From JANYCG01 sp031431035 (GTDB taxonomy: Bacteria > Pseudomonadota > Gammaproteobacteria > Burkholderiales > Burkholderiaceae_C): a DNA stretch of 28,460 bases. Numbering within the stretch: position 1 is the first letter of the stretch; every line of letters begins with the position of its first letter. The stretch covers positions 1-28,460 of the forward strand of contig JANPCR010000143.1 in NCBI GenBank assembly GCA_031431035.1, read 5' to 3'. Both the position numbers and the translations under genes were made by a program. This document shows positions 14,825 through 21,505 of this stretch, piece by piece. The notes under the pieces were generated by a model. The model had not been told where the DNA came from. It searched no databases and saw nothing but the letters and a program-made list of their open reading frames with translations.

Positions 14825-16141
14825 ATGACTTCTTACTTTCACGCGACCAACGCCATTGCATTTGAGGGCACTGCCTCCAAAAACCCATTGGCCTTCAAGT
14901 GGTACGACAAAAACCGTAAAGTGTTGGGCAAAAGCATGCAAGACCAGCTGCGCTTTGCCGCGTGCTACTGGCACAGCTTTTGCTGGAATGGCTTTGACCC
15001 CTTTGGGTACGACGGCACTTTTGAGCGGCCCTGGCAAAAGATTGCCGACCCCATTGCCGCCGCCAAAGCCAAAGCCGATGCAGCGTTCGAGTTTTTTCAA
15101 AAACTGGGCGTGCCGTACTACTGCTTTCACGACCGCGATGTCGCCCCCGAAGGTGCCACCCCACGCGACAGCGCGCGCCACTTGCATGAAATGGTCGATA
15201 TTCTGGGCATGAAGCAGCAAGCCACCGGCATGAAGCTGCTCTGGGGTACCGCCAACTTGTTCAGCCACCGTCGCTTCATGTCGGGCGCTGCCACCAATCC
15301 TGATCCTGAAATCTTTGCACTGGCGGCATTGCAAGTGAAAGAAGCGATGGATGCCACGCTCAAGCTAGGTGGCGAAAACTATGTGCTGTGGGGCGGCCGT
15401 GAGGGCTATGAGACTCTGCTGAACACCCGTATTGGCCATGAGCTGGATCAAATGGGCCGGTTCATGAACATGGTGGTCGAGTACAAACACAAAATCGGAT
15501 TCAAAGGCGCGATCTTGATTGAACCCAAGCCACGCGAACCCACCAAGCATCAGTACGACTACGACGTGGCGACGGTGTACGGGTTTTTATGCCGCTATGG
15601 TTTGGAGCGCGAAATCAAGGTCAATATCGAAGCCAACCACGCCACCTTGGCAGGCCATAGTTTTGAACACGAATTGGCAAGCGCCATTGACTTGGGGATT
15701 TTCGGCTCGGTCGACATGAACCGGGGTGACATGCAGTGCCAGTGGGACACCGACCAGTTCCCCAACAGCATTCCAGAAACCGCCTTGGCGATGTACACGA
15801 TTCTGCAGGGCGGCGGCTTCACCACGGGCGGCATCAACTTTGACGCCAAAGTGCGCCGCCAATCGATTGAACCCGAGGATATGTTCTACGGCCACGTGGG
15901 CGCGATGGATGTGTGCGCAAGAGCCTTGCTGATCGCTGAAAAAATGATTCAAGACGGCCGCGTCGCCAGTCTGGTGGACGGGCGCTACGCAGGCTGGCAA
16001 ACAGCGTTCGGCAAAGATCTGCTCGCGGGCAAATTGTCGTTAGACCAGGTGGCCGCGAAAGTGCTCGACCACAATGTTGACACCCGACCTGTTTCGGGTC
16101 GCCAGGAACTCTACGAAAACTTACTGAATGAGGCAAGTTGA
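14825..16141 (+). CDS. xylA: Xylose isomerase
   Basis: 438-residue class II xylose isomerase, interconverting D-xylose and D-xylulose with two divalent metal ions in the cytoplasm. The active-site motifs are intact: FHDRD with His102 and Asp105, WGGREGYETLLNT, IEPKPREPTKHQYDYD with the metal-binding glutamate, EANHATLAGHSFEHE, and GSVDMNRGDMQCQWDTDQFP. The length is close to E. coli XylA (440). It follows xylB in the cluster, and the next gene starts 38 bases after its stop. No missing residue or frameshift is seen. Confidence 0.97.
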   Translation: MTSYFHATNAIAFEGTASKNPLAFKWYDKNRKVLGKSMQDQLRFAACYWHSFCWNGFDPFGYDGTFERPWQKIADPIAAAKAKADAAFEFFQKLGVPYYCFHDRDVAPEGATPRDSARHLHEMVDILGMKQQATGMKLLWGTANLFSHRRFMSGAATNPDPEIFALAALQVKEAMDATLKLGGENYVLWGGREGYETLLNTRIGHELDQMGRFMNMVVEYKHKIGFKGAILIEPKPREPTKHQYDYDVATVYGFLCRYGLEREIKVNIEANHATLAGHSFEHELASAIDLGIFGSVDMNRGDMQCQWDTDQFPNSIPETALAMYTILQGGGFTTGGINFDAKVRRQSIEPEDMFYGHVGAMDVCARALLIAEKMIQDGRVASLVDGRYAGWQTAFGKDLLAGKLSLDQVAAKVLDHNVDTRPVSGRQELYENLLNEAS

Positions 16142-16179
16142 AGGCTGCTAGCTCAAGTGCATCGAATGAAAGCCAAACC

Positions 16180-17178
16180 ATGAAAAAAGTCAGCTGGGGC
16201 GTTTTGAGCACCGCCAAAATTGGCTGGGAAAAGGTCATTCCCGCGATGCAAAAAAGTCAATATTGCAGCATCGACGCAATCGCCTCGCGCACTATCGAAT
16301 CGGCTCAAACCTGGGCCACGAAACTTGGCATTCCCAAAGCCTATGGCAGTTACGAAGACTTGCTGGCCGACCCCAATATCGAAGCGATTTACAACCCGCT
16401 GCCAAATGACATGCACGCGCACTGGACGCTGGCAGCTGCCCGCGCGGGCAAACACGTTTTGTGCGAGAAACCGTTCGCCATGAACGCCCGCGAGGCGGCG
16501 CAAGTCAAAGAAGTGGCCGACAAAGTGCACATCATGGAAGCCTTTATGGTGCGCTTTCACCCGCAATGGTTGCGCGCGCGTGAGCTGGTGCAAAGTGGTG
16601 TTTTGGGCGATGTGCGAAGCGTGCAGGTGTTTTTTTCGTACACCAACCAAGATGCGAACAACATCCGCAACCGGCCAGCCAACGGCGGCGGTGCTTTGTA
16701 TGACATCGGCTGTTACGCCATAGTGGCAGGGCGGTTTTTGTTCGGTTCCCAGCCATTGCGAGCCTTGTCGCTGGTTGACCGCGATCCTCAATTCAAAACT
16801 GACCGAACCGCCAGCGCCCTGCTGGACTTTGGCGAGGGCAGGCGACTTGACTTCACTGTGTCCACCCAAGCCACGCCGTTTCAACGCGTTCAAGCGGTTG
16901 GCACGAAGAGGCGGCTTGAAATAGAAGTCCCGTTCAATCCGTTGCCGGGCGCTGAAACCCGTATTTTCCTGGATGATGGCAAAGTCTTGGGTGGCCGCGC
17001 CGCTGAGATTGAAACCCTGCCCGCCTGCAACCAGTACACCTTGCAAGGCGACGCGTTTTCAAAAGCGGTTCGAGGCAAGGCGCCGTTGCCCTATGGCGTG
17101 GAAGACGCAGTTTGCAACATGCAGGTGATCGACGCGCTATTTGCATCTGAAAAGAGCGCTCGTTGGGAAACCATTTAA
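16180..17178 (+). CDS. Gfo/Idh/MocA-family NAD(P)-dependent oxidoreductase
   Basis: 332-residue oxidoreductase. An N-terminal Rossmann fold (VSWGVLSTAKIGWEKVIPAM, residues 3-22) is followed by NPLPNDMHAHW and the hallmark HVLCEKPFAMNAREA with the conserved EKP lysine. The C-terminal half holds VMRFHPQW-type and GGALYDIGCYAI segments. The family includes NADP-dependent D-xylose dehydrogenases and glucose-fructose oxidoreductases, and the location as the last gene of the xylose cluster makes a pentose substrate likely, but this is not proven by motifs. A TTG at 16138 overlapping the xylA stop would add 14 residues; ATG 16180 begins directly at the Rossmann strand and is preferred. It ends just before the metH promoter. 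Confidence 0.85.
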   Translation: MKKVSWGVLSTAKIGWEKVIPAMQKSQYCSIDAIASRTIESAQTWATKLGIPKAYGSYEDLLADPNIEAIYNPLPNDMHAHWTLAAARAGKHVLCEKPFAMNAREAAQVKEVADKVHIMEAFMVRFHPQWLRARELVQSGVLGDVRSVQVFFSYTNQDANNIRNRPANGGGALYDIGCYAIVAGRFLFGSQPLRALSLVDRDPQFKTDRTASALLDFGEGRRLDFTVSTQATPFQRVQAVGTKRRLEIEVPFNPLPGAETRIFLDDGKVLGGRAAEIETLPACNQYTLQGDAFSKAVRGKAPLPYGVEDAVCNMQVIDALFASEKSARWETI

Positions 17179-17203
17179 ATTGCCACGGAGTTTGGGGTTC
17201 TGT

Positions 17204-17233
17204 TTGGCTCGCCTGATGGCGAAGCCGTAAAAT
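17204..17233 (+). promoter_or_regulatory. Probable sigma-70 promoter of the metH riboswitch transcript
   Basis: TTGGCT (17204-17209), 18-base spacer, TAAAAT (17228-17233). The predicted start near 17240 places the first transcribed bases just before the first stem of the riboswitch. Both hexamers are imperfect, but the fit to the riboswitch boundary supports the call. Confidence 0.55.
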
Positions 17234-17241
17234 ACAGGAAT

Positions 17242-17330
17242 CCAAGGAGCGTTGCAGCGAATTGCGCAAAAGAATGCGCAATTGAGCCAGGCTTGGACAA
17301 GTACATCCAACAGTACCGTCAACCACGCTC
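17242..17330 (+). promoter_or_regulatory. S-adenosylhomocysteine (SAH) riboswitch aptamer
   Basis: The conserved SAH-aptamer sequence is recognisable: CCAAGGAGCGTTGCAGCGA at its 5' end, AGGCTTGGACAAG in the middle and CAACCACGCTCACC at its 3' end. P1 is CCAAG (17242-17246) with CTTGG (17292-17296). An internal hairpin is ATTGCGCA (17261-17268) with TGCGCAAT (17275-17282). A small GTAC/GTAC stem lies at 17301-17316. The pseudoknot is GAGCGT (17247-17252) with ACGCTC (17325-17330). This class binds SAH and turns on methionine-cycle genes such as metH and ahcY in beta-proteobacteria. Confidence 0.9.
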
Positions 17331-17355
17331 ACCTGATTCAATTTTCACAGGTGAG
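17328..17355 (+). promoter_or_regulatory. Shine-Dalgarno sequestor of the SAH riboswitch (expression platform)
   Basis: CTCACCTG (17328-17335) pairs perfectly with CAGGTGAG (17348-17355), which is the metH ribosome-binding site, across a 12-base loop. The CTC at 17328-17330 is also the end of the pseudoknot strand ACGCTC. Ligand binding should therefore take those bases away from the sequestor and free the ribosome-binding site: an ON switch acting on translation. Confidence 0.8.
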
Positions 17356-17359
17356 ATGC

Positions 17360-20167
17360 ATGCCCCAATCGACTGACACGTCCCATACGCCAGACTCCCC
17401 CGCTAGCCTAGGCAATTCTGGCCCTGTACGGCCCATGATGCTGTCTGGGTTGGAGCCCGTTCAAATTGACGACAAAACGCTGTTCGTCAACATTGGCGAA
17501 CGCACCAATGTGACCGGTTCCAAAGCCTTCGCCCGCATGATTTTGAATGGCGAGTTTGACCAGGCGCTCTCGGTCGCCCGCCAGCAGGTTGAAAACGGCG
17601 CGCAGGTCATCGACATCAACATGGACGAGGCCATGCTTGACAGCAAGGCCGCCATGGTGCGGTTTTTGAACTTGATCGCGTCGGAACCCGACATTTCCCG
17701 CGTGCCCATCATGGTGGACAGCTCCAAGTGGGACGTCATTGAAGCCGGTTTGCGCTGCATTCAAGGCAAAGGCATTGTCAATTCCATCAGCATGAAAGAA
17801 GGCGTGGAGCAGTTCAAGCACCAGGCGCGGCTGGTGCGTCGCTACGGTGCTGCAGCTGTGGTGATGGCGTTTGATGAAAAAGGCCAGGCCGACACCTACG
17901 CCCGCAAGACCGAAATTTGCGAGCGCGCTTACCGCGTTTTGGTCGATGAAGTGGGCTTTGCGCCCGAAGACATCATCTTTGACCCCAACATTTTTGCCGT
18001 GGCCACCGGCATTGAAGAGCACAACAACTACGCGGTCGATTTCATTGAGGCCACGCGCTGGATCAAGGCCAATTTGCCCGGTGCCAAAGTGTCGGGCGGC
18101 GTCAGCAACGTGAGTTTTTCATTCCGCGGCAACGACCCCGTGCGCGAAGCCATTCACACGGTGTTTTTGTACCACGCCATTCAAGCCGGCATGGACATGG
18201 GCATTGTGAACGCGGGCATGGTGGGCGTTTACGACGATCTGGAGCCCGTCTTGCGCGAGCGCGTGGAAGACGTCATTTTGAACCGCCGTGCCGATGCAGG
18301 CGAGCGCTTGGTTGAAATTGCCGACAGCGCCAAAAGCGGTGCCAAAGACGAGAGCAAAAAGCTCGATTGGCGCGGCACGCCCGACCACCCGGTGGCGGTG
18401 GAGCAGCGCTTGAGCCACGCCATGGTGCACGGCATCACCGACTTCATCGTGCCCGACACCGAAGAGGCCTACCAAGCGATTTTGGCCACGGGCGGGCGCC
18501 CGCTGCACGTGATTGAAGGCCCTTTGATGGCAGGCATGAGCATTGTGGGCGACCTGTTTGGCCAAGGCAAAATGTTTTTGCCGCAGGTGGTCAAGTCAGC
18601 CCGCGTGATGAAGTCGGCTGTGGCCCACCTCATTCCCTATATTGAGGAAGAAAAGCGGCTGGACGAAGCCGCAGGGCGCGACGTGCGCACCAAAGGCAAA
18701 ATCATCATTGCCACGGTGAAGGGCGACGTGCACGACATTGGCAAAAATATTGTCACCGTGGTGCTGCAATGCAACAACTTTGAAGTCATCAACATGGGCG
18801 TGATGGTGCCTTGCCACGAGATTTTGGCCCGCGCCAAGGTCGAGGGCGCGGACATTGTGGGCCTGTCTGGCCTCATCACCCCCAGCCTGGAAGAAATGCA
18901 GTACGTCGCGGGCGAAATGCAAAAGGATGAGCACTTTCGCATTCGCAAAATCCCGCTCATGATTGGCGGGGCCACCACCAGCCGCGTGCACACCGCCGTC
19001 AAAATTGCGCCCCATTACGAAGGCCCCGTGGTGTACGTGCCCGATGCCTCACGCAGTGTGGGCGTGGCGCAATCGCTGCTGTCTGACCGCGCCAGCGCGT
19101 ACGTGGCTGAACTGAATGCCGATTACGACAAAGTTCGTTTGCAGCATGCCAACAAAAAGGTGGTGCCCCTGTGGCCGCTGGCCAAAGCCCGGGCCAATAA
19201 AACCGCGATTGACTGGACAAAAAATCAGCCTACGGTGCCCAAATTTTTGGGCCGCCGCGTCTTCAAAAACTTTGACCTGAGCGAATTGGCCAAGTACATC
19301 GACTGGGGCCCGTTTTTCCAGACCTGGGATTTGGCGGGGCCGTTCCCTGCGATTTTGAAAGACGACGTGGTGGGCACCGAGGCCGTGCGCGTGTACGCGG
19401 ACGGCCAGCGCATGCTCAAGCGCCTGATCGAAGGGCGCTGGCTGACTGCCAATGGCGTGATCGGCTTGTACCCGGCGAACCGCGTGAATGACGACGACAT
19501 AGAGTTCTACACCGACGACACCCGAACCGAGGTGGCCATGACCTGGCACGGCTTGCGCCAACAGGCTGAAAAGCAGGTGGTTGACGGCAAAATGCGCCCC
19601 AGCCGCTGTCTGGCCGACTTTGTGGCCCCCAAGCTGGATGCGCAAGGCAGGCCAACCGGCTTGAAAGACTACGCTGGCGTGTTTGCCGTGACCGCAGGCA
19701 TTGGCGCTGAAAAGAAAGAAAAGTACTTTCAAGATGACCTGGACGACTACTCGTCCATCATGCTCAAAGCCTTGGCCGACCGGCTGGCCGAAGCCTTTGC
19801 CGAATGCCTGCACCACCGCGTGCGCACCGATTTGTGGGGCTATGCCGCCCAAGAGTCCTTAAGCCATGAAGACATGGTGGCCGAAAAGTACCATGGCATT
19901 CGCCCAGCCCCCGGCTACCCGGCCTGCCCCGACCACAGCGTTAAAAAAGACATGTTTGCGTTGCTGCAATGCGATGACATTGGCATGAGCCTGACGGAAA
20001 GCCTGGCCATGATGCCCGCTGCCAGCGTGAGCGGTTTTTACCTGGGCCACCCGGACAGCGTTTACTTCAACGTGGGCAAAATTGGCGACGACCAACTGAA
20101 AGACTTGGCCCAGCGCCGAGGCTTGGTCGAGGCTGATTTGCAGCGCTTGCTGGCCCCAAATTTGTAG
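17360..20167 (+). CDS. metH: Cobalamin-dependent methionine synthase, lacking the homocysteine-binding domain
   Basis: 935-residue protein with three of the four MetH modules. The methyltetrahydrofolate (pterin-binding) domain comes first (LFVNIGERTNVTGSKAFARM, about 41-60, to about 330). The cobalamin cap and B12 domain follow, with the DVHDIG motif at 456-461 whose His458 ligates cobalt. The AdoMet reactivation domain is last, with RPAPGYPACPDH near 848 and the GFYLGHPDSVYFNVG end. The N-terminal homocysteine-binding zinc domain (about 350 residues in E. coli MetH, total about 1227) is absent; many Burkholderiales encode it as a separate gene, but none is adjacent here. ATG 17360 follows the AGGTGAG ribosome-binding site; the longer in-frame start at 17252 lies inside the riboswitch. 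Confidence 0.94.
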   Translation: MPQSTDTSHTPDSPASLGNSGPVRPMMLSGLEPVQIDDKTLFVNIGERTNVTGSKAFARMILNGEFDQALSVARQQVENGAQVIDINMDEAMLDSKAAMVRFLNLIASEPDISRVPIMVDSSKWDVIEAGLRCIQGKGIVNSISMKEGVEQFKHQARLVRRYGAAAVVMAFDEKGQADTYARKTEICERAYRVLVDEVGFAPEDIIFDPNIFAVATGIEEHNNYAVDFIEATRWIKANLPGAKVSGGVSNVSFSFRGNDPVREAIHTVFLYHAIQAGMDMGIVNAGMVGVYDDLEPVLRERVEDVILNRRADAGERLVEIADSAKSGAKDESKKLDWRGTPDHPVAVEQRLSHAMVHGITDFIVPDTEEAYQAILATGGRPLHVIEGPLMAGMSIVGDLFGQGKMFLPQVVKSARVMKSAVAHLIPYIEEEKRLDEAAGRDVRTKGKIIIATVKGDVHDIGKNIVTVVLQCNNFEVINMGVMVPCHEILARAKVEGADIVGLSGLITPSLEEMQYVAGEMQKDEHFRIRKIPLMIGGATTSRVHTAVKIAPHYEGPVVYVPDASRSVGVAQSLLSDRASAYVAELNADYDKVRLQHANKKVVPLWPLAKARANKTAIDWTKNQPTVPKFLGRRVFKNFDLSELAKYIDWGPFFQTWDLAGPFPAILKDDVVGTEAVRVYADGQRMLKRLIEGRWLTANGVIGLYPANRVNDDDIEFYTDDTRTEVAMTWHGLRQQAEKQVVDGKMRPSRCLADFVAPKLDAQGRPTGLKDYAGVFAVTAGIGAEKKEKYFQDDLDDYSSIMLKALADRLAEAFAECLHHRVRTDLWGYAAQESLSHEDMVAEKYHGIRPAPGYPACPDHSVKKDMFALLQCDDIGMSLTESLAMMPAASVSGFYLGHPDSVYFNVGKIGDDQLKDLAQRRGLVEADLQRLLAPNL

Positions 20168-20359
20168 TCCCAAAGCGCGGCGGCCGTCATGTAACTAGCG
20201 GGGGCTAGGCGCGCCCCTTAACGCCTGGTTACAAACTCTGCTAAATACGGGCGGATTTTTTGTTTACCTTTGAACTTGCCGCACGTTATTTAGAAGAGCT
20301 TGCCTTGCGCTGGCTCCTTCACCTGCCTCACTTTTTAAGGTTTTCAAAGGATTCCGATC

Positions 20360-21262
20360 ATGACCGCTTCCCCCGCCATGACCCGCTCATTCATTCGCAC
20401 CCGTTCGCGCAACAAGCCGTTGTGGATTGCCATCAGCCTGCTTGGCGCTGCGGTGGTGGCCCTGGGCGGATCGCTGATTTACCTGCAAACCCGCGCGCCA
20501 GTGGAAGTCAGGGCGGTTTCTGCGCCCAATGCGCCAGTGATTCAACGCGATTTGGCACCCGGCGGCGCGTTGCAGGCTGATGCCAAAACTGTGGGTTCTG
20601 GCGCCCCGATGATTGATGAGGTTGAAAAACCAGCCGCTGCGGCCAAAGAAGCGGCTCCCAAATCAGCAGTGCAAAAGGCCGACGTGCGCGCAAAACCAGT
20701 CGTTGCTGCCAAATCGCCTGCCCAAACTGCGGCCCAGAATGACACCGCGAGCAAACCCGCCGCCAACTCCGGCGCGGTTGTGGTCACCCAAGCGCCCGCA
20801 CCTGTGCCAGCGCCCGCGCCCAAGCCGGTGTGCGCAAATTGCGGCACGGTTGAAGCCTCGAGCCCCATCACTCGCAATGTTGCACCCAGCGGCGTGGGCG
20901 TGGTGGCGGGGGGTGTTTTGGGGGCCGTTTTGGGCAACCAGGTCGGTGGCGGCAGTGGCAAAACCGCAGCCACCGTGCTGGGTGCGGTCGGCGGCGGCTG
21001 GGCGGGAAACGAGATTGAGAAAAATATGAAAAAGGCCACCGTGTACGAGGTGAAAGTTCGTTTGGACAACGAAAGCCTGCGCACGTTCGAACTGGCCAGC
21101 CCCGTGGGCGCAGGCAGCAAAGTGACGGTGGAAGGTAACTCTTTGCGACTGGCCGATGGCAGTTTGGTAAGCCCCCCGCCCGCTCGTGCTGCGACGCAAA
21201 ACCCTTCGCAAGGCCAATCGCAAACTCACTCGACGCCTGGGCCGAATCAAGCGGGCGGGTGA
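20360..21262 (+). CDS. Glycine-zipper 2TM-domain envelope protein
   Basis: 300-residue protein with an N-terminal membrane anchor (about residues 20-42, LWIAISLLGAAVVALGGSLIYL), a long Ala/Pro/Lys-rich linker (about 45-150), a CANCGTVEA motif (near 155) and a glycine-zipper segment (GVGVVAGGVLGAVLGNQ plus TAATVLGAVGGGWAGNEIEK, about 175-215), then a small beta domain (TVYEVKVRLDNESLRTF). The C-x-x-C-G-V/T-V-E motif before the zipper is common to this proteobacterial family. It probably spans the inner membrane with the zipper domain in the periplasm, affecting envelope structure; the exact role is unknown. The ATG at 20360 is preceded by AAAGGATT. It is convergent with the serpin-like gene. 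Confidence 0.85.
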   Translation: MTASPAMTRSFIRTRSRNKPLWIAISLLGAAVVALGGSLIYLQTRAPVEVRAVSAPNAPVIQRDLAPGGALQADAKTVGSGAPMIDEVEKPAAAAKEAAPKSAVQKADVRAKPVVAAKSPAQTAAQNDTASKPAANSGAVVVTQAPAPVPAPAPKPVCANCGTVEASSPITRNVAPSGVGVVAGGVLGAVLGNQVGGGSGKTAATVLGAVGGGWAGNEIEKNMKKATVYEVKVRLDNESLRTFELASPVGAGSKVTVEGNSLRLADGSLVSPPPARAATQNPSQGQSQTHSTPGPNQAGG

Positions 21263-21315
21263 GGCTGGCGGTAGTTGAAGCTCTGCAACACGAGTGTTTT
21301 GATCACTCTACAATT

Positions 21316-21430
21316 GCTATAATATACATAGCAAACTATTGATGTTATTCGAGAGCTAGGGCCTTAGTTTGTTCATAAAACGGCACTTTTGAGTCATTTT
21401 TGGGAAAAAAGAACCTGCAGGTTCTTTTTT
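21316..21430 (+). repeat. Dispersed intergenic repeat, copy C
   Basis: 115 bp, same orientation as copy A. It starts with GCTATAATATACATAGC (21316-21332) and CAAACTATTGATG, carries GAGAGCTAGGGCCTTAGTTTG (a diverged form of the conserved block) and ends with AGAACCTGCAGGTTCT (21410-21425). It lies between the convergent glycine-zipper and serpin-like genes. Confidence 0.85.
21405..21430. terminator. Bidirectional palindromic terminator in repeat copy C
   Basis: Six A, the stem of AGAACCTGCAGGTTCT, then six T (TTTTTT ends at 21430). The symmetric structure sits between two convergent genes, so it can serve both the plus-strand glycine-zipper gene and the minus-strand serpin-like gene. Confidence 0.7.
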
Positions 21431-21505
21431 CATTTTTAGGCTCTTTTTTGGCGCATTTTCAACTTTTGGCTTACGTCGCAAGGTACGTGTTTAGATTCAC
21501 CTATT

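Noticed and set aside
17252..17359. Upstream extension of metH starting with TTG
   Set aside because: It lies inside the SAH riboswitch and covers the sequestor and ribosome-binding site; the extra 36 residues are not MetH-like.
20185..20235. GC-rich imperfect dyad after metH (GTAAC...GTTAC with GGGGC/GCCCC)
   Set aside because: The stem is interrupted and has no U-tract, so I do not call it a terminator.
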